A DNA stretch of 64,000 nt. Origin: Thinopyrum elongatum. Its lineage: Eukaryota; Streptophyta; Magnoliopsida; Poales; Poaceae. The stretch covers positions 32,019,996-32,083,995 of the forward strand of contig CM022299.1 of NCBI GenBank assembly GCA_011799875.1, read 5' to 3'. Each line of letters opens with the position of its first letter. The first letter of the stretch is position 1. Under the pieces are notes generated by a model that saw only the letters and a list, made by a program, of their open reading frames with translations, searched no databases and had not been told where the DNA came from. Positions 1 through 11,003 of the stretch are shown here, piece by piece. The position numbers and the translations under genes were made by a program.

Positions 1-179
1 AGGATATGATCAGTAAAAACTATCACTTCTCCTTCACCAGGATTGGGGACATTTTCTCCTTGGCTGACTCGCCAGCCAATCTCTTCCTGAGTCGCCAAGA
101 GACCTTCACCCACATAATCCTTAAGGATTTCTTCAGTGACTAGGGAAGGACCCCAATTGCAGAGGGTGGTTTTTGTCAT
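1..179 (-). pseudogene. Transposase_28 (putative gypsy-type transposon) N-terminal fragment
   Basis: A minus-strand reading frame starts with ATG at 179 and stays open to the window edge (59 codons). It begins MTKTTLCNWGPSLVTEE and continues with a GWR motif and a VIVFTDH stretch. These are the landmarks of the plant Transposase_28 domain (PF04195), a protein of unknown biochemical role encoded inside cereal Gypsy elements. Only the start of the domain is visible; the rest lies outside the window. It runs antisense to the LTR at 1183-1719, so it may be an antisense ORF in the 3' internal part of that Gypsy element. I recognise the family from its motifs, but whether this copy is intact cannot be judged here. 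Confidence 0.7.
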
Positions 180-1182
180 ATTGAGCCGCCTAAGGACAAT
201 GAAAGCTGCAGAACCAGAATATAGCGTTTTACTTGATAAGTAATGATTCATTGTCCATAACAAAGGTAAAGCAGCATAAAGATAAGTCGCCCTAAACGAT
301 GGTGGGTTATTTAAAAGAGACAATTTCTGAAATATTGGCAGGTTACAATTATATTGATCAGCCGCCCAAGATGCAAGGGCGAGTTATTTAAGGTTCAAAG
401 ATTGTTGAATTCTGCTAAGTATGGAGCAAACAAGTTTCAGTATTGGACAGCTATAATTCCGGATCTGTGGGCAGTTCAAAAAATAAAAATAATTGCTAAA
501 CCTAAACAGTGGTGATGGAAGTGCGAACGAACTACCCATGGATTTGAGAAAGAATACGTTTTGTTCAAGATGCAAGATAGATGTCAACCCTGCAACCGCA
601 GTATTATCATGGTATTTTCAGATCAACGACAAACTGAGAAAGGGATGAACAACGACGAACACCATGAACTAGAGCGACCTAATGTAGATCTGAAGAGGAA
701 GAAAAGGGGTACCTGATGGTAGTAATGAGAAGCGGCGGAGCTCCGCTGAGTTCCGGTGAAGACGGGGCGGCACAGTGGGCTCGAACGAGATGGCTGGCGC
801 GGGTCGACGGCGCGGTGCGGCTCCGGTCGCGAAGGGTCTCGTAAGGAAGAAGAAGAAGTGGAGGAGACGAGGTAAAAAGCAAAAGGAAGGCCCTCGTGCC
901 TATTTATAAGGAAAAGGTAACTGTAAATGGCTGGTGTGAAAATCGAGGAGGCACAATAAATTTTACAACAAAGGGGTGCCTCGATTCTAGGAATGATGGA
1001 TTTATACAAAGATTCCTTATGACATCATGAAGGATTTCCTGAAATCATGGAGGTGACGTCGTCTTTTCCTTATGGAGGGTTATGAAGATTTTCAAGGCTA
1101 CGACTGAGAGGCCTAAAGAGAAGACTCGCCAGAATAAGATGGAGGATTGACATGAACAGGTTCAAATCAATCTAGAGCCTAA
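180..1182. other. Internal non-coding part of a Gypsy element, no gene seen
   Basis: About 1 kb between the Transposase_28 start and the LTR. The short open frames on both strands overlap and lack recognisable domains. The stretch at 1010-1180 is purine-rich and leads directly into the LTR start, as expected for the 3' internal end of an LTR retrotransposon. No clear polypurine tract was found. Confidence 0.45.
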
Positions 1183-1719
1183 TGTTGGGGATATAACCCG
1201 CCCTACGAAGGCCGGGTTAAATTACTGACGACTCATGAAGCAGGACTTCAGGCGGGCCAGGCCGATCAAGAAACAGGACCGGACGGGCGGCTCACAAGAC
1301 AGGCCGGCTTAAGGCCCAAAGCCAGAAGGCGGCAGGTGGCCCGGAGGTGTAAGCCGTCGTGCGGTGACTTGCCAAGAAAGGCAATACAACTTAGAGTTAG
1401 GCTCGGTCATGTTTCATGACCCGGCCTGGACTCTTGTAAGCCGGAGGCCTCGACCTGTATATAAAGGCGAGTCTCCGGCATAGTAGGGGGCAAGTTACAA
1501 TCAATCGATACCTAGGTCAAACGCATCCGCTCCCTTGTAATCGATACTCAACCAATAAGCAACAAGAGCAGGCGTAGGCTTTTACCTCCGTCGTGAGGGG
1601 CCGAACCTGGGTGAACTCGTGTCTCTCGTCCTGCTCAACCCTGACAAGCTAATCACCGTTGTGATGGTCTCACGACTAAGTCCTTTCACTAGGACATCTG
1701 CTGTGACAAAACCACGACA
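1183..1719 (+). repeat. Gypsy LTR (about 537 bp), probably a 3' LTR
   Basis: Starts TGTTGGGGATATAAC and ends ACAAAACCACGACA, so it has TG...CA ends. It holds a TATA-like box (TATATAAAGG, about 1456-1466) followed by the cereal Gypsy tail that reads CCTCCGTCGTGAGGGGCCG. After CA the sequence is not a primer-binding site but coding DNA of another element, so this is a downstream edge. The 5 bases after it (GGCAG) do not match the 5 before it (CCTAA). That argues against a simple solo LTR and for a 3' LTR whose element extends leftward out of the window. Confidence 0.65.
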
Positions 1720-2140
1720 GGCAGCGTCAGATGACATCGAGGAGGACCAACTTCCTGCTGCCCCAAAGAAGCAATGCAGGGCCAAGGTGGACCTGTCCGA
1801 TGACAGCTCGGACTCCGCCGAGGAGTCCGCGACTTCGGAAGAGGTTCCTAAAAGGAACCCCAGGGTCAAGCCCCCTGCCCAAAGGTACGAATCCAAAGAC
1901 TCACCGGGCTTGTGCCTCAAGGCTCATTACTTAATAATATGCATGTCTTTCATATTGCAGCCCTCCGCGTGAACTTCCCGCCGATCGTGTCTCGGAGGGG
2001 GACTCCCCGCCAGCCGAGCTGGCGGAAAGCGGGACCGCATCACGCTCACCGCCCCCTCCGGTCATCGAGGAGACCGGAGAGGTGTTGTCCCGAAAGACCC
2101 CTCCCGGCCCGGACATGGGGGGCGGAGGTGATGGTATCAT

Positions 2141-5100
2141 TGTGACGCCCCGGCTTAATCGTGCACTAATCATACACGCAAATGCACACGATCAAGCCTA
2201 AGGACTCACTTGAAGATATCACAACACAACTCTAAAACATAAATAAAGTCATACAAGCTTAATATTACAAGCCAGGGCCTCGAGGGCTCGAATACATAGC
2301 TCGATGGCATACAAGCGTCAGCGGAAGCATTAGATATCTGGGTACAGATATATTACAGAACAGAGAGAGAGATAAGCCTTCACAGAGGCGGGGTAAAATA
2401 AAAGCTACGATCGAAAGGCGTAGGCCTCCTGCCCTGGACCCTGCGATCCTACTCCTGGTCGTCTGGGGGCACCTCGTAGTAGTAGTACTCGCCAGGCGGG
2501 TAGTAGTAGTGGTCGTCGACTGGGGCATCTGGCTCAGGGGCTCCGACGTCTGGTGGCATCCAAAGGAAAATATGGGGAAAAAGAAAATAAAGCAAACGTG
2601 AGTACTCATCCGAAGTACTCAGCAAGCAAGGATCTACACTACTTATGCAACATTTTCAAAAGGGGACTGTATATGTGGACTGGGCTGCAGAAATGCCAGA
2701 ATAGAGGGGGAAGCCTAGTCCTATCGAAGACTAGCATCTTCAACAGTCTTCAACAGTCTTGCAGCATCAGAAGAGAACAGATGAACATAATGTAAAGTAG
2801 TAGTGGTAACATCAACCTCAGCCTGAGATCCTTTCTCGACTCCCTGCGAGAAAGCAATCCCAGAGCCGTACTATCCAGTTCTCATCACTTGTTCTAGTTG
2901 TACCGATCGGGATACAACTCCGAGTGTCCGTTACCGTAGGATAGGCTATCGATAGAAGTTTCTTCCCTGCAGGGGTGCACCAACTTACCCACCACGCTCA
3001 CTTAACTCCGGCCGGACACACTTTCTGGGTCATGCCCGGCCTCGGCTAAGCAACACGCCGCAACCCGACCGAATACCTAACAGAGAGGTCAGCACGTCGG
3101 ACTAACCTATGCCCCCAGGGGTCTCGGGCCATCGCCCCGGACGCTCCTGCACGTTGCGAACGCGGCTGAAAGCAGACCTAGCAACCCCTTATACAAGCGC
3201 GGTTGCGTTCCCAGTCCAATTCAGCGCGCGCCGCTCAGTCGCTGACGTCTATTAAGCTCCGGCTGAAGTATACGACGCAGAACGCCCATACTATGCCCAC
3301 GTGATGGTTAGTGCTATCGGGCCAGAGGCCCCTCGGATCAAATATCCAAACCGTAGTGTCCTAGTGGCTTGCGGTAACGAGCAGAGACTCACGAAAGATG
3401 TGACCCCGTCGCCCCGTCTCGAGGACTTGCTGCAAGGGCTAAGAATGCCCGGCCGCGCCTCGTGGAATATCTCACGGGTATCTATCCATCACTCGCGGGT
3501 ACCCCTCAGGGTCGACCCGCCTTCTCAAGTATCAGTAACATCCGTTATGTAAGGCATCCGTGGGGCTACCATATCAAGGGGAATCCTGAGGAATCACCCT
3601 CGATGGAATTCCCGCTCGATGTTGTCGTCAAGGTGAACGAAGGAGGAATCACCCTCGAAGTCCACGCTTGAGGTGTTGCACGACGGCGTCGGTGTCGGGG
3701 TGGTGTAGGAGGAATCACCCTCGCTTACCACGACCGGACAACTAACCTACAAGGTCATCATCGGAAGTGCTGACGAGGTATCACCCTCGGCACTTGATGG
3801 TAACCCAGTAGTGTCGAGCATTAAGGAGGAAGTGTCGTGCGGTGTCGGGGTCTGATCTTCGATCCCGATGATTGGGTCTTCTGATATCCAGCGGGGCAGT
3901 CGGGACAAGTGGGTCTCTGATATGGCTCTACCCATCCTATGCTAAACAGTTTAGGATAACAAGTATGTATCAAAAGTAGGTTACAAGTAAACAGGCTATG
4001 CAGCAGAGTAGGATAGTAATAGCAGCAGTAACATCTAGTGCAACCATAAGAGGGGAGAGAGTAGGCGATATCGGAATGCTCAAAATGGGGGTGATTGCCT
4101 GTTTGCTCTGGGGCAAGGGCAAGATCTTCAGGGGTGTCGTCGGGGACGTAGTCGTACTCCGGAGCTGCGTCTGCCTCGGGAGCTACGTCTGCGTCGGGAT
4201 CTACCGAGAGAGAAGAGGGGGGAGGAAACAGGTAAACATAATGCAAACATATGCCACACAGTGCGTGCTATGCTATGATGCAGTGCAGGGTTGCCTGAAT
4301 ATGCATCTAAGTCATTCTAGTTATTTTAGGATTTTTCTGGAATTTAATTACCGGTGCGGGTGCACTATTCATCTACCGGATACGGGTCCGGAGTTACGAG
4401 TTCTTCTACGTAGGGGATTCCGATGAAGAAACAAACGGCATGATCAGACTCGGCTCGTCGTTCTGAGCAAGTTTCATGTTTTAACTTTTTCGATCCGAGC
4501 TACGGTTTAAAAGATATTAATTTTTAGAGTTTTAAATGATTTTCTGGATTTATTTTAATTCACAGAAAAAGAAATTATGACGTCAGCATGATGTATAGCT
4601 GACGTCAGCAGGTCAACAGTCGGCTGACTAAGTCAAATATGACATGTGGGTCCTGTGGGACCCACATGTCAGCCTCTGTGGCTTAACAGAGTTTTAAACT
4701 AATCTAATTGGATTAATTAAGGGGGTGGACCCCACCTGTCAGTGAGTATTTGCACTAATCTAATTATCTTTATTAATTAAATTCGTTAATTAATTAAACT
4801 AGCGTGGGGGCCCACATGTCAGTGGCTGAGCTTGCCATGTCAGCTGGGTTGACCAAGGTCAACGCGGTCAACCGCGACCTGGGACCCACTGGCAGCGACT
4901 GCTAGCGGGCCCCACACTTGCCACGTTGGTCGCCGGCGCCGGAAAAGAGCTCCGGCGAGCTCGGATTTTGCGCACGCTGGCCCGTTTCGCGTGTTTCTTG
5001 CGGTGATCGATCGAGGGGAGAGCGCCGCATCCAACGGAAGTGGTGGCGCGACCTGCCGTGGTCGGAAAGGTCGCCGGCGTCGAGGGGAGGCGGCGATGGC

Positions 5101-6278
5101 GTTCGGGTGCGGTCGGAGTCGTGACTCCGAGCCGTTTCCGAGCGAGCTTCGCAGCTAGGCGGGTCAACACGAGTGCCAGGAGCACGTAGAACACGGTGGA
5201 TAGGCTCGGTCGGCTCTGTACCGAGCTCCTTGCCGGCGATGGCGGACGACAGATCATGGCGGCGATGACAGCTAGCTACGGTGCTCCACGCGGCGCAAGG
5301 AGAGGGATGAAGGGAGGGAGGTGCTCACCGCGCGGCTACGAAAAGCCCCTGGAGGGTTAGAAGCGCCGAGGACGTCGGGGTCGCCGGAATTCGTCGGTGA
5401 CAGCGGAGTCGGCGACGAGCTCGATTCCGTCCGAGCAGTCCCTCCCGGGCTCAACGGCGAGTTGTGGTCGGTGTAGACGAACGAAGCGGAGACGTCGGGC
5501 TTGGCGGGGACGCAAAGGGTCGCCGGTGGCCGTGGATCGACACCAGGCGCGGCGGCGGCGGCGGTCGACAGAGAAAGAAGGAGAAGGAGGGGCGATGTAT
5601 TGGGGAAAGAATGGGGCTAGGGTTCCGCTCTGGGGTCCGAGGCCTCGCTCTTATCCACGCCTCGACGGCAGCCGCGCCGGAGGATGGCCAACAGCTGGCC
5701 ATCGCCGGCTCGGGCGCGCGCTCGTGCTGACACGGGGAGGAGGAGGACGAACGGAGAGATGGGCTGGGCCGGCGCTGAGCTTTGAATAGTAAGTGGCCTC
5801 CTGGCCTTTTCCATTCCTCTGTTTTACTGTTTTCTTTTCTTCTTCATTTATTTTCTGTTTTGAAATGGTTAGGACACTTATGCACTTTTGAAAAATATGT
5901 GAGTTAGTCCAAATATTGTGATGCAATATCCCCTTCCACCAAAAAGTAGCTTGAGTGAATTTGAAGTTTGTTGGAATTTGATATGATTTTAAATATATCA
6001 AACATTCTGTTTTTGGGGCTGTTCCAACTTGTTTGAGTCATTTATCCAACTCCAAATATTTTGGTGTTGATTTTAGAAAGGTTCCTGGATTATTTGCCAT
6101 TTAATGAACATTTTCCCAACAGTGTTTGAACAAATTCATATTTCACTTTGGAATTTAAATTGATTTTCAAATTTGAATTTGAGTTGAATCCTTAACCCTT
6201 GTGATTTGGCACTGCTAATGATCATGACTTGGCATATTCAACAGAGTATCACAGTGCTTATTACAAAGGGGTGTTACA
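2141..6278 (-). mobile_element. Solo long LTR, about 4.1 kb, LARD/Sukkula-like
   Basis: The element starts TGTGACGCCCCGG and ends GGGGTGTTACA. It has TG...CA ends and imperfect short terminal inversions, and is flanked by a perfect 5-bp duplication ATCAT (2136-2140 and 6279-6283). No second copy of its start or end, no PBS and no pol-like frame lies inside, so a single LTR fits best. LTRs of 4 to 5 kb are known from the non-autonomous Sukkula-type LARD elements of barley and relatives. Sense is inferred as minus (TGTAACACCCC start). GC-rich ORF-like frames at 4840-5810 show no domains. The boundaries are firm; the family name is tentative. Confidence 0.75.
4641..4670. repeat. Perfect 13-bp-arm hairpin inside the solo LTR
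   Basis: The arms GACATGTGGGTCC and GGACCCACATGTC are separated by 4 bases. A second inverted pair built on TGACGTCAGC lies just upstream (about 4577-4612). The core CCCACATGTCAG recurs at 4660 and 4810 and, with a change, near 4730. Confidence 0.7.
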
Positions 6279-6460
6279 ATCATGGCCGAGGTTAACACCT
6301 CGGTCGCCGAAGACCAGGAGGGGAGATCCCTTTTGGTGAACAACGAGGGGGAGCCCGGCCAATTCGAGCTTTCCCCGAAGACGGTTCCGGAGCCCCCGAG
6401 GCCCCCGGAGTCGTCCATCCCGCCCTCCACTGAAGGCGGGTCACTCCCTTATCTCTTCAT

Positions 6461-6722
6461 TTGTTTATACCCTACTACTTGTTGAACTATCGATTGATGC
6501 TCATACCATCATACGTTCGAAACCTAATTTAGAGCTGTTAGAAAGCATGTATTGTAACATGTATATGATGTATGTGTAAACCGTATACATGAGTAGATAG
6601 GGATGACGTTGCATGCACTTGTAATCTAGGTTGTTAGGTTGTTCAAGATCGACCCTTATCCCTTGTATAGATTGTTTGTTGGGGAACAATTCTGTAACAA
6701 CCTAACGATTAAACCTTGCAAT
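6461..6722. other. AT-rich remainder of the Transposase_28 host sequence
   Basis: Nothing recognisable. The stretch follows the last coding block and is probably intron or flanking sequence. Confidence 0.3.
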
Positions 6723-6725
6723 AAA

Positions 6726-6806
6726 CTATCTCTGTACTGAAATACTTGTAGCTGAAAAAAACTAATACAAGTTCCTCCAACTACAAGTATTTTGGTACAT
6801 AGGGAG
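6726..6806. mobile_element. Stowaway-type MITE (about 81 bp)
   Basis: The core reads TACTGAAATACTTGTAGC and, inverted, CTACAAGTATTTTGGTAC, ending AGGGAG next to TA. This is the classic Triticeae Stowaway (Tc1/Mariner) TIR of the GGAGGGAG/CGAAATACTTGT type. The left TIR is decayed (CTATCTCTGTAC), the right is better kept, and the TA target site remains on the right. Confidence 0.75.
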
Positions 6807-6809
6807 TAT

Positions 6810-8170
6810 GTGGCTATATTAACACGCAGGGCATCCTGCCCTGCTATGGCATACTCTTCACGCACTTTTACAACATCCGTGCGGACAACCGGGACACTGC
6901 CTGGATAGAAACTGGCCACCTAAATGAACTCCCAAAGCTACCGCATTTGTCTGGGTTGTCCGGCACCCCTCATATGCATCCGATATGGGGGCGGGTATGG
7001 GGTGGTCCGTCCATATCCAGACGCAGCGACCATGTGAGATCAGCCTGTGCTAGCCCACTTTGACGACACAAAACCCCAACCCATACCAAACCCTAGCCAT
7101 CCCTCTCCTCACTCTCTCGTCCGTCCACTTCCAGTCCTTTCCCCACCGCTCCCATCGCCGTAGTCCGTTACCACCATAGCCGATCCGACAGTGGCTCCTC
7201 CGCCGAAGATGACCCCATAGATTGGGACGCCCTGGCTAAGGGTGGAAACTCTAGCTCTGTGACCTTCCCGGTGGCCCGCCATGGGCCCTCTAACTCCGCG
7301 CATGACGGCACCGACTCATCGCGGTTCACACTCGCACCGATGTCTTAACAGGCTCTTGTAGCTCTGGTCCGTCACCTCTGCCCCCACTCCTTCTATTCGG
7401 AGCTGGGTAATGTTCCTGACACTTATGCGGGTCATGGCTCCATGATCGAGTTGGAGCTGCGGACAGCTCATCGCACGAGGTAGGCGGTTCAAACCGGATC
7501 TAGATAGTTCGTTCGCGAGTCTTGCAGATCCGTGTCGGTTCCCCTGCCCTTCAACTCAGAGGAGCTCGTCCTCGGCGTCATACGCCTGTCCTTGACAATG
7601 GCCTTGATGGACACCCGCAGCCGTCACAAAAATATGAAAGCATTGTAGCTCGGCGTCGAGGAGTCCGAGCAACTCACCAATGAGAAAGTGGACGCCACCG
7701 CTAAAGCCTAAACTTACCCAACTCGGCAAGGAGCAAGCCAACTCCGCCCGACGTATGGTCGGGCTCCCCTGTTCGTCCGACAGCTCCGGCACCACGAGCG
7801 ACTCCGATGACCCTCTGGATGGTGATACTTACGGTGATTTCGACGCCAACTGTCGCCGCTCAAGAGGTGACAAGGGGAAGGGCCCGATGAGGTAGTGACG
7901 AAATTTATTCCTATCTACTCCTCTCTAGTAGTATCTAGTTGTAGATCGTAGCAGGCCATCGAACTATATATGTATTGAACTTGTTATGTCCGGTCTATGT
8001 TGAACTTGCTACGTTGCATAACATTGTATGGATTTGATGGTTTGAATGAACGGTTGCGTACGCGTGCTGTCGGTGGAAGCGTCTGGATGCGCCCGCAGAC
8101 ATATAGTGGGCCTAATTTGCTACGTCCGGTCGTCCAGACGCGACCGTAGACATGAAGTGGACCAAATTTG
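6810..8170 (+). pseudogene. Decayed non-autonomous DNA element with an acidic ORF tail
   Basis: The region contains promoter-like and coding-like cereal sequence. A plus-strand frame at 7680-7895 (71 residues) ends in a Ser/Asp-rich stretch with SSGTTSDSDDPLDGDTY and a basic GDKGKGP terminus. Upstream (about 7550-7680) the same protein seems to continue in another frame with internal stops. The right part (8040-8170) repeats TTTGTTATGTCCGGT and TTGCTACGTCCGGTCG. The layout recalls the ORF-bearing Harbinger-type elements further right in the window, but I could not find a TIR pair or TSD, so class is uncertain. Confidence 0.35.
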
Positions 8171-9444
8171 TTATGTCCGGTTAAAGAAGATGCTTGTACG
8201 AGATCACTTCCAAGGATGATGAGGATGGGCAGCCAATTTTGTTATAGTTTGACCATCCGTGTTGATAGGTACTACCAATGCTATGGTGGTGGTGGTAATC
8301 TAGTAAGCTTGCACGCCGGTGGGCAGGTCGTGGAGGAGTTAAGAACTGTTAGACGTAGCTAGATCGGATGCACTTGTTGGCTCCCTGTTGTTTATCCATA
8401 GCGGGACAGTCGACGCAGGGGCGTGGGTACTACTCTACTCCACTGCCCTTTCACGGCGTCCGGTGCTAGTGCATCAATCGAGCCTGTGATGGCCGACGGA
8501 GTGTATCTTGTGATGGCTGAGTGTATCTTTGGGCGAGCTGGTGACTGGGCAACCGTATCCCCGGCCGGGCCACAGTAGCCGCGTGATGCCGCCGCCGCGC
8601 TTGTCTCTTCCTCGTTGCCCTCCTGTCTCGCGCCGGGACAGAGAGAACGCTTGTTTTCTCTGCCGCCTTGGTGGCGCTAAGCGAAAACGGCCATGGCGAG
8701 ATGGCGATACATGACCAGGTTGCCTGGTCCAGTAGTGCACAGCAAAACGCACGAGTATGGGAGCAGGCTAGTAGTGTGTGTGTACTCATGAGTATCCGAC
8801 CGTGCCGTCTCGTGCCCACACCGACGCACCTTGCCTCCGTGGGCGCCTTTTGGCTCCGCGGAAAGGGGAGTGTGTGATGTGTGGTGTGGCGGGGAACCGG
8901 GGAGGCGGCGATAAGGTTCCCGATGGATGCGCGGGCCGTGGCTCGTCTCGTGGTCACCATCGCTTTGCTCGGGTCCGGGTGCGGTGCGTGCCTGTATGTA
9001 TGCTTGTTGTAGCATGCGTGTGCGGGGCTTGGACACTGGCCGGCGACGGAAAGGGGCTCGCGCGTGTGCGTGTGTGTGCATGGACACGGCGGTGACCGCT
9101 GATGTGGCGGTGCCATCCCTATCTATCTATCTATCTATCTTTCCATCCGAGCCCGGTGCGCGCCGCGCCGCGCAGCCGCAACGTGGCGGTGCGGACGGAC
9201 GGACCGTGTGGCTCATCTATCTATCCTGGGACCGGACGCGTGCCTTGGACGTTGTGCTTTTTTCCACGGAGCTTTCTTCCACCGATGAACGGACAATGGG
9301 CAAGTGCGAGTTCACAGTGCTGGCCTCGAGCGTGTCGCCAAGCATCCATCGGGTGCGTGCTTGGCGCCGGTCCGTACGCGCGTACGCGGCAGCTGGAAAG
9401 TGAATGCGACGAGACGAGACCGTGGTTGGTTGTTGGATCCATCC
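8171..9444. repeat. Low-copy segment R1, copy a (related to 57680-57850 and 63515-64000)
   Basis: Blocks at about 8235-8345, 8836-8925, 9025-9065 and 9160-9220 match, in the same order and orientation, the segment starting at 63515, for example ATAAGGTTCCCGATG and the CTAGTAAGC/CTAGTAACC block. Part is shared with 57680-57850. Open frames here overlap on both strands, are GC-driven and have no domain. No gene is called. Confidence 0.6.
9121..9140. repeat. (ATCT)5 microsatellite
   Basis: Five perfect ATCT units in the R1 segment. Confidence 0.95.
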
Positions 9445-10550
9445 ATGATTCGGTTTGGGCGTCCTTGATCTGAACACGTACGCTCGTGCACTGCGCTTGA
9501 GGTGGCTATGGTATGAGTGGACAGATCCGGTAAGGGCCTGGGTTGGCATGGGCAACCCATGCGACGCGAAGGACAGAGAGCTCTTCTATGCAGCCACAAC
9601 CATCACCGTTGGGGATGGCCGAACGGCGAGGTTTTGGCACTCCCCTTGGCTGTTGGGTAGGAAGAAGCCCAAAGACATAGCTCCATCTATTTTTGCGATC
9701 TCTGTGAATAGGAACAAGTCGGTTAGGGAGAGCATGCAGGACTTAAGTTGGATCCAATGGATCAATACAAATGATGGGCTTGAGGTGCAACACCTCGAGC
9801 AATTCTGCACGCTATGGGAGAGGATCCAACAGGTGCAGATGCATGATGACAGGGCTGATGGCATAGTTTGGAACCTCACGCCCAATGGGATTTACTCCTC
9901 GGCCTCGGCCTACAAGGTGCAATTCGAGGGGACGGTGGCCACCAATATGACACAGGTGGTCTGGGGAAATTGGGGGCCACCCAAATGCAAATTCTTCGCA
10001 TGGCTAGTCAACATGAATCGGATTTGGACGATGGATCGGCTACAAAGGAGAGGTTGGCCAAATTGCAATCTATGCCAACTATGTAAAAGGGAACCCGAGA
10101 CGGCGGCGCACTTTCTTTTCCAGTGCAGGTTCTCTACACGCATCTGGAGTGCGGTTAGGTGTTGGCTTGATGTTCCGGAGCTGGACTTGGATGCGTGGGC
10201 TGAGGTCACAACGGTCAAGCTCTGGTGGGAGAGAACGGTCCTCGGTCGTGGCCACAGGACCAAGGCGATGTCTTCACTTCTGATGCTCGTTTCGTGGGAG
10301 TTGTGGAATGAGAGAAATGCAAGGGTGTTCCAGAAGAAAGCTTCGATGCCGACCGTTGTGGTCGACCGAATAAAGACAGAGTTGAGAATTTGGGTTTTGG
10401 CTGGGGCCAAACACTTGGGATCCTTGATGCCGCGAGAGTAGGCCATGTTTCTTTCATTTGTTGAGGAGTAATGACCCTCTTAAGACCTTGTTACCCTTCT
10501 TCTTTATTAATGAGATGAGGCAAAGCTTTTGCCTCCGTTTCAAAAAAATC
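9445..10550 (+). mobile_element. 5'-truncated L1 LINE
   Basis: The element is cut at its 5' end inside the pol ORF and ends with a 3' UTR that reads TGAGATGAGGCAAAGC followed by a short A run at 10544-10550. This ending is typical of grass L1 LINEs. Sequence before and after shows no convincing target duplication. Confidence 0.85.
9455..10441 (+). pseudogene. LINE pol C-terminus with zinc-binding RT domain (zf-RVT)
   Basis: An open frame of 328 codons equals the last third of an L1-type reverse transcriptase polyprotein. It starts in the segment between RT and zf-RVT (GVLDLNTYARALRLRWLWYE). It then shows the zf-RVT region: PPKCKFFAWLVNMNRIWT, then CNLCQLCKREPETAAHFLFQC with its Cys/His set near residues 206-226, and ends in the W-rich tail. 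The RT and endonuclease domains are absent, so it cannot mobilise itself. The frame has no stops, suggesting a fairly recent insertion. The start codon is incidental. Confidence 0.85.
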
Positions 10551-11003
10551 GGAGGGAGATGGACCTCACCTAAGCGGCTCAGCCTCTCCACTGCACGGTT
10601 GCAACACGAGAAAACTACAGCGAGTCTAGATCGGCCTTCTCGCTGCCCATCGGAACACGTGGAGTGGACGCCGGCCGGCTTGTTGGCAGCTCGTGCGCGC
10701 CGTAGCCGGCTTAAAGCGGCACGCACAGTGCGTCCCGCTACTCCTTAGCTTTGGAGTAGAAAAACTCGATCCCGCCAGCAACAGATTTCGTCCGGGCGTC
10801 AGGCGTCATTCCGTCTGGCAATCTTCCGGGCGTACACGGCTACTCCCTCCCTCAGGTTTACGCCGAGTACGTACGTGCAGGTACTGCTTGCAGTATAATT
10901 TGCTACAGTACTAGGCAGGGCATCCATCCCAGAATGAACAGCTTTGTTTAGCAAGTGCTAGCTCCCAGTGGATTTTTGGAACTCTGTAGAATGAGATTTT
11001 TTT
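10551..11003. other. No gene seen
   Basis: Mixed low-copy sequence with short frames on both strands and no domain. It contains GATTTTTGG at 10971-10979, an exact match to the 9 bases that follow the MULE at 12215. Confidence 0.4.

Larger units (their letters stand above)
1720..6460 (+). pseudogene. Transposase_28-type protein, low-complexity C-terminal part, split by a solo LTR
   Basis: Plus-strand coding sequence resumes directly after the LTR and is rich in Asp, Ser, Glu, Pro and Lys. A probable intron with GT at about 1883 and AG at 1962 separates two coding blocks. The second block runs in frame to 2140, where a 4.1-kb insertion interrupts it; coding continues at 6279-6460 with acidic, Pro-rich sequence and then enters a probable intron. 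Composition and position match the disordered C-terminal half of the Gypsy-associated Transposase_28 proteins of cereals. No catalytic motif is present. The N-terminal domain is missing, displaced by the LTR on the left. It is non-functional, and the assignment rests on composition and context. Confidence 0.5.

Noticed and set aside
1183..1719. A solo Gypsy LTR
   Set aside because: The flanking 5-mers (CCTAA and GGCAG) differ, and the left side looks like Gypsy internal sequence, so a 3' LTR fits better.
2141..6278. A complete LARD with two LTRs, or a TIR transposon, instead of a solo LTR
   Set aside because: No internal copy of either end was found and the short terminal inversion is the normal TG...CA type; a 5-bp TSD fits an LTR.
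8466..9555. Long overlapping frames on both strands (up to 216 codons)
   Set aside because: The region is the R1 repeat and no frame is kept in the related copies at 57.7 and 63.7 kb.
9455..10441. A 328-codon uninterrupted frame as a host gene
   Set aside because: Its motifs are those of LINE zf-RVT, and it is followed by a LINE 3' UTR and A run.
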